64,000 nucleotides of DNA, taken from the NCBI RefSeq assembly GCF_000266945.1, contig NC_018025.1, positions 4,096,001 to 4,160,000 of the forward strand. The letters run 5' to 3'. Position numbers and translations under genes: made by a program. This DNA is from Desulfomonile tiedjei DSM 6799. GTDB lineage: Bacteria; Desulfobacterota; Desulfomonilia; Desulfomonilales; Desulfomonilaceae. The notes under the pieces were generated by a model. That model did not search any database. It saw nothing but the letters and a program-made list of their open reading frames with translations, and was not told where the DNA came from. Positions 44,983 through 53,238 of the stretch are shown here, piece by piece. Position 1 is the stretch's first letter. Every line of letters begins with the position of its first letter.

Positions 44983-45987
44983 ATGGCCAAAAGTGAAATT
45001 CGACAGAACCGATTAACAGAAGAATGGGTCATCTTTGCACCGGCCCGCAGCAAACGTCCCCACGATTTTATCAAAGAAAAACCTGACGGAGCACCTCTCC
45101 CCGAGTATGATCCTGATTGTCCCTTTTGCCCGGGAAATGAAGACAAGCTGAGCGAAATTTTCTTCGAGACCAAAGGAAAGGGCAAGTTGCCGTGGCTCAC
45201 CAGAGTGATTCCCAATAAATACCCTGCCCTCACACCCACAGGTGATGCGAAACGGCACGTTCGCGGCCACCAGATAGCGATGCCGGGGTACGGTCATCAT
45301 GAGGTGGTTATAGAGACTCCTGTTCACAACCGTCCCGTGGCGGCGATGAGTTTACCGGAAGTCTCGTCGGTTATTGAAACGTACCACATGCGATACCGAT
45401 TTCTTACGAGCGATCGCAAGGATATGGTTGTGATAATCTTCCGCAATCATGGTGAAAGAGCAGGAACGTCCGTGTCCCATCCCCATTCGCAGATTATTGC
45501 AGTTGGAGCGACACCGAGGCACATACGATACAGACAACATATAGCGGAAGGTCATTACGACCGTTGGGGGACCTGCTTGCTATGCGACGTCGTTGCCTCC
45601 GAGGTCGAGGCCGGAACCAGAGTTCTTTTTGAAAATGATAATTTTTGGGCCTTCATCCCCTATGCGGCTGAAGTGCCCTTTCAGGTTTGGATAGTGCCTC
45701 GAAAGCATCAGGCCGATTTCGGAGACGTTTCGGAAGAAGAAAAATCCGATCTTGCTGCAATGTTGCTGAAGGTTCTCGCCATCCTGCATGCAAAACTGAA
45801 GAATCCTGCGTACAATTACGTGATACATTCAGCGGGCACACTTAAATCAGGCGAACCACACCTTCACTGGTATCTCGACATCCGCCCGAGACTAATTACC
45901 CGAGCAGGATTCGAGATCGGATCGGGAATCGGCATAAATCCGTCAGTTCCGGAAAAGGACGCCGAGTTTTTGCGACAATCGGATTGA
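44983..45987 (+). CDS. galT: Galactose-1-phosphate uridylyltransferase
   Basis: The 334-residue cytoplasmic enzyme exchanges UMP between UDP-glucose and galactose-1-phosphate. It has the HIT-superfamily active site SHPHSQI with the nucleophilic histidine, the N-terminal zinc pair CPFCPGNE, a second CLLCD pair, and EPHLHWYLDIRPR near the end. RQNRLTEEWVIFAPAR is the usual start of this family. ATG 44983 is preferred to TTG 44956 although its ribosome binding site is weak. No other Leloir gene lies beside it. Some family members act on other sugar phosphates, so galactose specificity is likely rather than certain. Confidence 0.88.
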   Translation: MAKSEIRQNRLTEEWVIFAPARSKRPHDFIKEKPDGAPLPEYDPDCPFCPGNEDKLSEIFFETKGKGKLPWLTRVIPNKYPALTPTGDAKRHVRGHQIAMPGYGHHEVVIETPVHNRPVAAMSLPEVSSVIETYHMRYRFLTSDRKDMVVIIFRNHGERAGTSVSHPHSQIIAVGATPRHIRYRQHIAEGHYDRWGTCLLCDVVASEVEAGTRVLFENDNFWAFIPYAAEVPFQVWIVPRKHQADFGDVSEEEKSDLAAMLLKVLAILHAKLKNPAYNYVIHSAGTLKSGEPHLHWYLDIRPRLITRAGFEIGSGIGINPSVPEKDAEFLRQSD

Positions 45988-46159
45988 CGTCGAACACCTT
46001 ATTTTGTCATGGCAACATAGCGTCCTCCTTTTACTCCATATTTTGAAGTCTTCCTGAAAATTGTCGATGAACCAAAACCTGGTCAAGAAATACCTCCAGC
46101 CATTGTCCCCTCTGTTCCCGGGGAATGACTATTTTTAAGGGAGTATTGAGGAGGAAGCC

Positions 46160-46618
46160 ATGACAACCGAAGCACATAAAGCTATGGAGGAGTCCCGGTT
46201 ATTGGAGGCGATTGAAGGCTTCGTGCAAGCAATCCGCTCCAAGGATCTCGATGGTGTCATGTCCATGTACGCGAAGGACGTAGTATGGTTCGATCTCATG
46301 GCGCCATTGCAGCATGAAGGAGCAGACGCATATAAGAAACTTTGGGAACAGTGTTTTGCCGCTTATCGGGGCCCGGTCAGTATCGAGATACGCGATCTCA
46401 GCATAAGTATGGGCGATGGTGTGGCATTCAGCCATAGCCTCAATCGGATGAGCGGAACATTTCAAGACGGGCAGATCCTCGATTTCTGGTTCCGCTGGAC
46501 CGCTTGCTTTCGTAAGATCGACGGCAGATGGACGATCACACATGAGCATATCTCTATACCGTTCGATCTGGAAACGAACAAAGCTCTCTGGGAGCTTAAA
46601 CCGCAGACAATCTCTTGA
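46160..46618 (+). CDS. NTF2-like/SnoaL-fold protein
   Basis: The 152-residue protein shows the cone-shaped NTF2-like fold pattern: an N-terminal helix ([31 protein letters not shown], here noted as [19 protein letters not shown]), the [13 protein letters not shown] segment, and C-terminal strands [21 protein letters not shown]. Family members include ketosteroid isomerases and polyketide cyclases, but many are unassigned. GAGGAGG precedes the ATG. The next gene, encoding a VOC-fold protein, follows after 19 nt, so the two are probably co-transcribed. Substrate unknown. Confidence 0.8.
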   Translation: MTTEAHKAMEESRLLEAIEGFVQAIRSKDLDGVMSMYAKDVVWFDLMAPLQHEGADAYKKLWEQCFAAYRGPVSIEIRDLSISMGDGVAFSHSLNRMSGTFQDGQILDFWFRWTACFRKIDGRWTITHEHISIPFDLETNKALWELKPQTIS

Positions 46619-46637
46619 CAGCAGCGAGGATCGAATT

Positions 46638-47021
46638 ATGTTCACTATCACCAAGGCTTTCGGCAGTTTTTCGGTAGATGATTTGCAGAAAGCGAAAGAA
46701 TTTTATGGTGAGACACTGGGACTGGAGTTTTCTGAAATGCCTGAGGGATTGGAACTGCACATATCAGGTGGAACCAGGGTATTCATATATCCCAAACCTG
46801 ACCATATTCCGGCAACGTTCACGATACTCAATTTTCCTGTGGATCACATTGAAGAAGCAGTAAATGAGCTTACGAAACGAGGCATACGTTTCGAGGTGTA
46901 TGATGAAGGCGCACTCAAAACAGATGAAAAAGGGATCTTCCGTGACGGCGGGATTAAGATAGCCTGGTTCAAAGATCCTGCAGGAAATTTTTTGTCAGTG
47001 CTTGAGGAAGGACGAGATTGA
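46638..47021 (+). CDS. VOC-family (glyoxalase/bleomycin resistance fold) protein
   Basis: The 127-residue protein has the paired beta-alpha-beta-beta-beta units of the vicinal oxygen chelate family: [21 protein letters not shown], here noted as [17 protein letters not shown], at the start, [20 protein letters not shown] in the middle, and [15 protein letters not shown] at the end. GAGGA lies seven nt before ATG 46638. The metal ligands are not complete enough to name a reaction. It sits between the NTF2-like and methyltransferase-like genes, probably in one operon. Confidence 0.83.
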   Translation: MFTITKAFGSFSVDDLQKAKEFYGETLGLEFSEMPEGLELHISGGTRVFIYPKPDHIPATFTILNFPVDHIEEAVNELTKRGIRFEVYDEGALKTDEKGIFRDGGIKIAWFKDPAGNFLSVLEEGRD

Positions 47022-47027
47022 TTTCAT

Positions 47028-47726
47028 GTGAGTGCCATGTCTTCTGATATTTCTCCATTAGAGATCGTCATCCGGTCCATAATCGGCTTGGGTATTTTCT
47101 GCGCTTTGATTTTCGGAGGAGCCGGGACTTTTGCCTGGCCTGAAGGTTGGCTCTACATCGTAGTGCAAGCCGGTTCGTGGACGTACATGGTCCTGTGGCT
47201 CGAGAAATACAATCCCGAACTCTTGAAGGAACGGGCTGAATTGTGGAAACGAGTGACCAAGCCCTGGGACAAAGTTATCGTGATTCTCCTGATGGTCGGT
47301 TTTATACCGCTGATAGGGCTCCCCGGAATTGACGTTATCAGATACCGGTGGTCGAAAATTCCGCTTGTCTTTGAGATACTAGGATTTGTCGGAATTCTCG
47401 TCTCTTCCGGATTAATGTTTTGGGTTCTGAAAATCAACCCCTACTCCTCGGCAGCCGTTGAAATCCAAAGAGATCGGGGCCACAAGACTATCACTACAGG
47501 CCCTTACAAATATGTTCGGCATCCGATGTACGTGGGAGCTATACTGAACATGATCTCCATTCCTTTGGCTTTGGGCTCTCTGATTGCGTTTATCCCTGCT
47601 ATTCTCATGACGGTCGTAATTGTGGTGCGGACCTACCTTGAAGATAAGACTTTGCACCATGAGTTGGACGGGTACGCAGAGTATGCTGACACGGTAAAAT
47701 ACCGGCTCGTTCCTGGAGTGTGGTAG
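47028..47726 (+). CDS. Isoprenylcysteine carboxylmethyltransferase-family membrane protein
   Basis: The 232-residue protein has about five transmembrane helices. The C-terminal SAM-binding signature of the ICMT/PEMT family appears as TTGPYKYVRHPMYVGAIL, followed by EDKTLHHELDGYAEY. In bacteria such proteins methylate small lipids or isoprenoids, or are of unknown function. Translation starts at GTG 47028 or ATG 47037, seven nt or more after the VOC gene, suggesting co-transcription. The methyl acceptor is not predictable. Confidence 0.84.
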   Translation: MSAMSSDISPLEIVIRSIIGLGIFCALIFGGAGTFAWPEGWLYIVVQAGSWTYMVLWLEKYNPELLKERAELWKRVTKPWDKVIVILLMVGFIPLIGLPGIDVIRYRWSKIPLVFEILGFVGILVSSGLMFWVLKINPYSSAAVEIQRDRGHKTITTGPYKYVRHPMYVGAILNMISIPLALGSLIAFIPAILMTVVIVVRTYLEDKTLHHELDGYAEYADTVKYRLVPGVW

Positions 47727-47761
47727 ATTTCTCCTGATGACATTCCTTTGAGGTGTTGGTT

Positions 47762-48019
47762 ATGAGCGACCTTCCGAGTCAACAGATTGACGAATTCAAG
47801 ACGCTCCTTTTTACGTATATCGTAATGGGGCCGCTTCTATCGGCATTGTTCGCAGACAAGATCGATAACATTTTTGTTGCCTGCCTTTTGTTCGTGGGAC
47901 TTGTGGGGACTGCTTTCGGATATTTCAAAAATCGAATTGAAAAACTGGAAGAATCGCTCAAGGAGCAAGAGCGAAAGCTCATGGAGATGGGCGCTCTGAA
48001 TAACGGGGAATTCGAGTAG
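47762..48019 (+). CDS. Small two-helix membrane protein with coiled-coil tail
   Basis: The 85-residue product has two predicted membrane helices (about 14-32 and 38-55, LFVGLVGTAFGYF) and a charged C-terminal coiled coil (RIEKLEESLKEQERKLME). ATG 47762 is preferred because GAGGTG lies six nt upstream. It is not recognised as a named family. It is the last gene before a terminator-like hairpin and the insertion sequence. Confidence 0.6.
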   Translation: MSDLPSQQIDEFKTLLFTYIVMGPLLSALFADKIDNIFVACLLFVGLVGTAFGYFKNRIEKLEESLKEQERKLMEMGALNNGEFE

Positions 48020-48061
48020 GTTCATCCGGAATCATGAGTTGTCTCCCTGGGAAGTCTTTAT

Positions 48062-48094
48062 AACGGGTGCTGAACGTCTTGACGTTTAGCCGTT
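48062..48094 (+). terminator. Rho-independent-like terminator
   Basis: GCTGAACG and CGTTTAGC pair around TCTTGA (one G-T pair), extended by AACGG and CCGTT, and a T-rich stretch (ATTCTTTT) follows. It lies about 40 nt after the small membrane-protein gene and should end that operon. Confidence 0.5.
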
Positions 48095-48320
48095 AGTAAT
48101 TCTTTTGGTAATCGCTATAAGGCGCGCGAACACCAAACCTGGAGAGAAACTCTGGTCGGTGCCGGGACAGGGAAGAGGAAATGACACGAGCATTCCACCA
48201 ACAGCGAATCATATCGCGAAAACAAGAAAAGCTTGACTGACTGCGAGGCAAAGCCTATTCTCACACGGGGCAGGTAATCGTGCCCGGTTTCTTCTGCAAT
48301 ATTTGTTTTTGGGGATTTCC

Positions 48321-48329
48321 GAAAGATAG
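48321..48329. repeat. Left 9-bp target-site duplication of the insertion sequence
   Basis: GAAAGATAG directly precedes the left inverted repeat and is identical to the nine bases at 49810-49818 directly after the right inverted repeat. Confidence 0.85.
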
Positions 48330-49809
48330 CTATAGTTTCGCCCTTTTTGTATTCTGGACGGTTAGATGGTGAGATAATCCTTGAAAAAATAAGGCGTTCC
48401 GCACATACCCGGTTTTGTGTAAAGATTCTGGGAAGGAGGAACGCCAGTTGAAGAGATCTATACCAGATCCGTTCGGGATTGACGAGATTCATTTCAGAGC
48501 GTGTTTCAGCGCACCGAGTTTCCGTATCTTCGTTGCGCTGGTGGTCGGTTGGGTGCTCACTATGGGCAAGCACACTATCAGCCAGGTGATTCTGACCATG
48601 AGACTCCATGAATCCAAGCACTTCGCCAGCATCTACCGATTCCTCGGCAAGGGACGATGGGAGACTGACTTTGTCTCCTATTTCGTCTTCAGAATGTTGG
48701 TAGAAACGCTGATTGCAGAAGGGATCGAGATCCTTGTGGTGATTGACGACACCTTGAACAAGCACACTGGCAAGAAGATCTGTGGCGCGGGCTGGCAGCA
48801 TGATGGTTCACTCCCAAAGCATACTAAGCAAAAGGGGTATGGAGTGTGCTTTGTCATCATAGGACTGGCGATTCGCCTTCCCGGCATCAGCGATCGCATG
48901 TTTTGTCTGCCATACGCTGCCCGCCTTTGGTGGCCGCCAAAGGCCAAGTTTAATCCCAAGAGCCTGCCCTACAAGACAAAACCCGAACTTGGATTGGATC
49001 TTATAAATCTGACTCATTCATGGCTCCAAGAGGGAGAAAGACTGAGAATTGTGTTCGACCTGGGATACTGCTGCGATACCATCCTCAAAGCACGACCCAA
49101 GAATGTGCACATTACAGGGAGGCTGAGAAAGGATGCAGCTTTGTTCGCTGTGCTGGAACCTGCTCCATTTACAGTGATGGGCAGACCTCGCAAGAGAGGC
49201 GCTCGACTGCCCTCCCTGGAAACGATGTTCCAGGACCCCAATCTGGGGTGGAATGAGATTAGGGTCTTCTGCTATGGAAAACAAACTAAGCTCCTGATAC
49301 ATCAGTTCACGGCGCTATGGTATCATAGCGCAGGGCAACAGCCTCTTTCGATCGTGTTGTGCCATGACCCGGCCGGCCACCATGCCAATATGGTGTTTTT
49401 CGATACGGACCCTCAGGCTGCACCACAGCAGATTATCGAGCGCTACGCTGCACGCTTTAGCATTGAGATGACCAATCGAGAGACCAAGAACCTCCTGGGT
49501 GCGGCTGAACCTCAGTGTCGGAAAGAGACCTCGGTAACCCGTGCCCCTATGTTTGCTTACTGGGCCTACTGCTTTGTAGTGCTTTGGTTCGTTGGGCAAT
49601 TCGTCACTGCAAAGAACCTCGTTGCCGACCCGGCTCCCTGGTACTGCCGGAAAAAGTCGTTCACCTTTTCAGACATGCTGGCAGCAGCTCGAAGGAGTCA
49701 TTTCTCGCTGAGAATTTATTCGAAAGCCAGCCGAATCAATAAGTTCGAAAAACTCAACGGCCCGCGCTCCACGCGCGGACTCGACCATGCAAGAATCGCG
49801 AAACTATAG
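48330..49809 (+). mobile_element. Intact insertion sequence, 1480 bp, DDE transposase
   Basis: Terminal inverted repeats CTATAGTTTCGC (48330-48341) and GCGAAACTATAG (49798-49809) are perfect for 12 bp and partly similar further in. They enclose one transposase gene, whose stop codon TAG forms the outer end of the right repeat. Perfect 9-bp target duplications flank the element. This target length fits IS4-like groups better than IS701 (4 bp). The intact frame and exact duplication suggest a recent insertion into an intergenic site. Confidence 0.88.
48448..49809 (+). CDS. DDE transposase of the insertion sequence
   Basis: The protein of about 453 residues has an RNase H-like DDE core: first aspartate in LVVIDDTLNKHTGKK, second in IVFDLGYCCDTIL, and glutamate in the signature IERYAARFSIEMTNRETK, as in DDE_5/IS4-type transposases. 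Its start is probably TTG 48448, preceded by GGAAGGAGGA. No frameshift or internal stop is present, so it should be functional. The gene reads through the right inverted repeat and stops on its last base. No accessory gene is carried. Confidence 0.88.
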   Translation: MKRSIPDPFGIDEIHFRACFSAPSFRIFVALVVGWVLTMGKHTISQVILTMRLHESKHFASIYRFLGKGRWETDFVSYFVFRMLVETLIAEGIEILVVIDDTLNKHTGKKICGAGWQHDGSLPKHTKQKGYGVCFVIIGLAIRLPGISDRMFCLPYAARLWWPPKAKFNPKSLPYKTKPELGLDLINLTHSWLQEGERLRIVFDLGYCCDTILKARPKNVHITGRLRKDAALFAVLEPAPFTVMGRPRKRGARLPSLETMFQDPNLGWNEIRVFCYGKQTKLLIHQFTALWYHSAGQQPLSIVLCHDPAGHHANMVFFDTDPQAAPQQIIERYAARFSIEMTNRETKNLLGAAEPQCRKETSVTRAPMFAYWAYCFVVLWFVGQFVTAKNLVADPAPWYCRKKSFTFSDMLAAARRSHFSLRIYSKASRINKFEKLNGPRSTRGLDHARIAKL

Positions 49810-49818
49810 GAAAGATAG
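49810..49818. repeat. Right 9-bp target-site duplication of the insertion sequence
   Basis: GAAAGATAG follows the right inverted repeat and duplicates 48321-48329. Confidence 0.85.
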
Positions 49819-50060
49819 GACGACGGCCAAAATTGCTTTGGACGGCTTGCCGAAGGGCGAAGTCATACAGTTTGGCCCATGTAATCTTAGAGGAATTGCC
49901 CCCATGTTATGGTTACCATTCACGGGAGGCTCGGGAGCAAACAATCAAGCTTTGTACTTGTTCTCCCTGGCAGTCCCCCACCACATCGGTCACGCAAGAG
50001 AGCCGGAGCGCTAGCGCGTACAAACAAAAATAGTATTCAGAAAGAGAGGGGGATGGAACA

Positions 50061-50456
50061 ATGGCTGACCTTAAGACTAGCGGAATAATACAAGGTGTAG
50101 TCTTGGATAGAAATCGGGACGGGATCATTGACGGCATTGCTGCAGATACCAACCGGGATGGTATCATTGACGCCGTAGCCTTTGATAACAACCAGGACGG
50201 CATTATCGATGCTATAGTCATGGATGTCGATCAAGACGGTATAATTGATGCTGTCGCTTTCGATCGAAATCGAGACGGCGTAATTGATGCCGTGGTATTG
50301 GATGTCAACGAGGATGGCATTATTGATGCTGTTGCCTACAATACAAATCAAGACGGTGTTTTTGACACAGTTGCTGCAGATGTCGATTACGACGGTCAAG
50401 CAGACTTTGTGGCTTTCACTTCAGTAAGCGATATTGACTCCGGCACTGACGTTTAG
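50061..50456 (+). CDS. Protein of eight tandem 13-residue DxNxDG repeats
   Basis: The 131-residue product consists mainly of eight 13-residue units (residues 16-119) such as DTNRDGIIDAVAF, DNNQDGIIDAIVM and DVNEDGIIDAVAY. Each repeats DxNxDGxxD, the geometry of EF-hand, dockerin and thrombospondin calcium-binding loops, without the flanking helices of EF-hands. The DNA repeats with a 39-nt period but is diverged, so selection acts on the protein. There is no signal peptide or membrane helix. GAGGGGG precedes the ATG. A stacked calcium-binding solenoid is likely, but function and location are unknown. Confidence 0.78.
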   Translation: MADLKTSGIIQGVVLDRNRDGIIDGIAADTNRDGIIDAVAFDNNQDGIIDAIVMDVDQDGIIDAVAFDRNRDGVIDAVVLDVNEDGIIDAVAYNTNQDGVFDTVAADVDYDGQADFVAFTSVSDIDSGTDV

Positions 50457-50495
50457 TAGTCGCCTTTATTGACATGTAGCTTTGGGAGGTAAGCT

Positions 50496-50972
50496 ATGCC
50501 TGATGGACAGGATGCTCAGCCAAAGGGGATTATGGGTTCCATTTTTGACAAAACCAAGAAGGTAGCCGAAGCCGGCTTTGAGAGGACAAAGCAAGGATAC
50601 GATCAGGTTAAAGGGGGATCCATTCAAAAGGGTATGCTCGATGCTATGAAGGCTTCAGCACTCTCGTTGGCTAACACCGCCGCCGAGATTGACGCAGAAC
50701 TCAGGGACCGCAATTCACCTTATGAAGTCGCCTTTTATCGAGTATCCGGAAGTCTGACGCTTGTTGGGGGTGTAACTTTTGACATCCATTTTACCAAGAC
50801 GTCTCTGGCCAAGCAGGAAAGCGACTTCATCGTAATAATCAATCCCAGAACGGACAGCCAGATTCGGGTTCCGCGCAAAGCGCTTGCCGGGAGGGAAACC
50901 GCCAAAGTAAGAGATCCCGAAACAGGAGAAATCCTGACCGTAGACGTAGGAACGAGAACAGTTATATCCTGA
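50496..50972 (+). CDS. Hypothetical protein of unknown function
   Basis: The 158-residue product has an amphipathic, lysine-rich helical N-terminus (GIMGSIFDKTKKVAEAGFERTK), here about residues 11-32, and a beta-rich C-terminal part (SLTLVGGVTFDIHFTKTS, then VRDPETGEILTVDVG). There is no signal peptide. GGGAGG stands upstream of the ATG. It lies 39 nt after the DxNxDG-repeat gene on the same strand and may be co-expressed with it. No family is recognised. Confidence 0.6.
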   Translation: MPDGQDAQPKGIMGSIFDKTKKVAEAGFERTKQGYDQVKGGSIQKGMLDAMKASALSLANTAAEIDAELRDRNSPYEVAFYRVSGSLTLVGGVTFDIHFTKTSLAKQESDFIVIINPRTDSQIRVPRKALAGRETAKVRDPETGEILTVDVGTRTVIS

Positions 50973-51102
50973 GCCTGATTACCTGAATGAATGATAATAT
51001 AGACAAGCCAAAAGTTGCAGTATTGTCCCATCAAGAAGTATCCATTCTGTTATACGGGGTAGAGAAGATCTTTTCCTGCGATCACGGACCCTCCGATTTC
51101 AT

Positions 51103-51137
51103 AAATCCCCCTACCCCCTTTACTAAGGGGGGAATTT
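51103..51137. repeat. Short inverted repeat of the AAATCCCCC...GGGGGGAATTT type
   Basis: The ends AAATCCCCC and GGGGGGAATTT are inverted repeats around TACCCCCTTTACTAA. Similar C-run/G-run palindromes are common dispersed repeats in many bacteria. It lies directly next to the MITE-like copy at 51144. Confidence 0.5.
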
Positions 51138-51143
51138 GTGGAC

Positions 51144-51331
51144 TATAGGAATTGCCAAAAACTAATGTCCGATTGAGGACAGGGGTACTGGTAGGTGCCG
51201 TGCCTCCGTGTCGGCACGTCTTCAATATGGTCAATGATATCGATAAAATGGACCGGCAGCGACGCCGGTCCCTACCAATATCCTGTAATTCAAACGCGGG
51301 ATAAAAGACAGAATATTTGGCACTGACTATA
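51144..51331 (+). repeat. MITE-like repeat, long copy 4 (188 bp)
   Basis: It has the same ends as the copy at 29522: TATAGGAATTGCCAAAAA on the left, and the right end read on the other strand is TATAGTCAGTGCCAAATA. It shares the interior blocks GTGCCGTGCCTCCGTG, CGGCACGTC, GCCGGTCCCTACC and the TGTAATTCA stretch. It lacks the nested 85 bp of copy 1. It has no coding capacity. Confidence 0.6.
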
Positions 51332-51693
51332 AACTTACGCGCTTCACACAAAGCCTTGCACTTTTCGGCAATTCTCTCGGCAGCGCTTCGAGCTTATGTT
51401 TTTGGTGGTTTCGTGGTCGCGTCGACCTCTCTCACACATCCCGGATCACTCACTGCAGTTCAGCTTTCTTGCGAAATCAGCGGCCGGTGGTATATATATG
51501 GCCGAGATCTACAAAGATCGTCTCGATTACGTCAGAGAGAGTTCCAGCGAATCAGAAAAGTTTGATTCGCAATGCATGCACTCTCTCACCACAGAGGATC
51601 GCGACGATATGCTCTCGACACTTTTTCTCTGAAGTTCTACTCTCAATTCCAAGAGGGTCGCCTGTTTCAAAGTGAATCCATGAAGGCAGAAGT

Positions 51694-53238
51694 ATGAAAT
51701 TCAAATTATTCCATAAGATTTTTTCAGCATTCATAATCACGATTTTGGCAGCAATAATCGTTTTGGCCCTGGCGATGTACTTTACAGCGAATCGTCGATT
51801 CTCGGAGTATGTGACAAAAGTGGAAATGGGGCAATTGGACGATCTGGTAGTCTCTCTTGGCACTCTCTATCAGGAGAAACACTCTTGGGAGCAGTTCCAG
51901 GAAAACCCTCGCTTCTGGTTTCGATTCATCTGGATGTATTTACCTGAAATCCCCGGCTATCATCCTTCCCCTCCTCCTCCTCTCCCCCAACTGTCCGAGG
52001 GACACAGAGAAAGGAACCTTTCGGCCGCAGATCCTTCATTACGCCGTCAAAAGAATCAGGACACCGGCGATCGCCACGAATTCCGTGAACAAGAAGTTTC
52101 GGGGACGAGACCACTCGGGCCGCCACCTCTTCCTCCCCGGAGAGACTCCATTGGGCCGCGCGTTGCTCTTTTTGATGAGAACAAACAACCTGTTGCCGGC
52201 CCCCCGGGATTTCCTGTCCGAGGTTATGTGCTGCGCCCGATCGATGTCAGTGGACAGACGGTAGGCTGGCTCGGACTCATGCCTTTGAGGCATGGATCCC
52301 ATCCCCTGGAGCTTGCTTTTATCCGGGAACAGACCCGAACGATGTTTCTGGCAGGATTATGTGTCTTCGCTCTGGCAGGCTTGACATCCTTTTTTCTCTC
52401 CAAACATTTGCTCTCACCAATCAAAAAGCTGACAGAAGCTGCAAGGGAGCTCCGCTCTCTTCGATTCAGCACAAAAATTGACGTACATACCCGCGATGAA
52501 CTAGGCCAACTGGCTAATGCTTTCAATTCCATGGCGCAAGCGCTGGAGAAGAATGAAATGCTTCGGAAGCAGTGGACATCCGATGTGGCGCATGAATTGA
52601 GGACCCCTTTGGCCATACTTCGGGGGGAAATAGAAGCAATGCAGGATGGGGTCAGAGAAATCAGCCCCGAGAGGCTCATCTCACTCCATGATGAGACAAA
52701 TCGAATCGGCAAACTTGTGGACGATCTCCACGTGCTCTTTGTAGCGGATTCGGAAAACCTTGTGCAGCAAAAGTACCCGGTGAAGCCGCTGAGAATCCTC
52801 CAAGAGGTCCTTGGCACGTTTGAAACTCGCCTGGAGCAAGCAGGTATTCAAGTTGAGGATCATTCAATCGAGGATCGGGAGTCGGTGATCATCGGAGATG
52901 AGGATCGCCTGAAACGACTGTTTACGAATTTGATTGAAAATACCGTTCGATACACCGATTCTCCTGGATTCTTGCGTATCAATACTTTTTGCTCGGTACA
53001 GAAACTTACTCTCGTCCTTGAAGACTCCCCACCGGGAGTCCCATCCGAGGCCCTCGACCAGGTTTTTGACAGACTCTATCGTGTGGATAAGTCAAGGAGT
53101 CGAGCTTCGGGGGGTAGCGGCTTGGGCCTTTCAATATGTAGGGAAATCGTCACGGGACATGGTGGTTTGATTCGCGCCTCACATTCATCACTGGGAGGAT
53201 TGCTGATTTCTATCGAGTTCCCGCTTCAGAGCGAATGA
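51694..53238 (+). CDS. Envelope sensor histidine kinase (BaeS/CpxA-like)
   Basis: The 514-residue kinase has two transmembrane helices (about 9-31 and 215-238) enclosing a periplasmic loop that is unusually proline- and arginine-rich (PGYHPSPPPPLPQL, GPPPLPPRRDS). A HAMP linker, HisKA with H300 in SDVAHELRTPLA, and HATPase motifs (NLIENTVRYT, GGSGLGLSI) follow. The regulator gene overlaps its stop codon by 4 nt (ATGA). With a CpxP/Spy-like gene and efflux components downstream, it probably senses envelope damage or a toxic compound. The polyproline loop is echoed by the proline-rich CpxP-like protein, which may be its periplasmic partner. Confidence 0.91.
   Translation: MKFKLFHKIFSAFIITILAAIIVLALAMYFTANRRFSEYVTKVEMGQLDDLVVSLGTLYQEKHSWEQFQENPRFWFRFIWMYLPEIPGYHPSPPPPLPQLSEGHRERNLSAADPSLRRQKNQDTGDRHEFREQEVSGTRPLGPPPLPPRRDSIGPRVALFDENKQPVAGPPGFPVRGYVLRPIDVSGQTVGWLGLMPLRHGSHPLELAFIREQTRTMFLAGLCVFALAGLTSFFLSKHLLSPIKKLTEAARELRSLRFSTKIDVHTRDELGQLANAFNSMAQALEKNEMLRKQWTSDVAHELRTPLAILRGEIEAMQDGVREISPERLISLHDETNRIGKLVDDLHVLFVADSENLVQQKYPVKPLRILQEVLGTFETRLEQAGIQVEDHSIEDRESVIIGDEDRLKRLFTNLIENTVRYTDSPGFLRINTFCSVQKLTLVLEDSPPGVPSEALDQVFDRLYRVDKSRSRASGGSGLGLSICREIVTGHGGLIRASHSSLGGLLISIEFPLQSE

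Larger units (their letters stand above)
50973..51693. other. Intergenic stretch holding two repeat elements
   Basis: About 720 nt with a short hairpin repeat (51103-51137) and the second long MITE-like copy (51144-51331). No gene is supported. The 3' part (after 51332) should contain the promoter of the two-component/efflux operon. Confidence 0.5.

Noticed and set aside
48115-48801. 228-codon minus-strand frame overlapping the insertion sequence start
   Set aside because: It crosses the left end of the insertion sequence and opposes the transposase gene, so it cannot be an ancestral gene.
50106-50417. CRISPR-like direct repeats with a 39-nt period
   Set aside because: The repeats are diverged, contiguous without spacers, and encode an in-frame 13-residue protein repeat.
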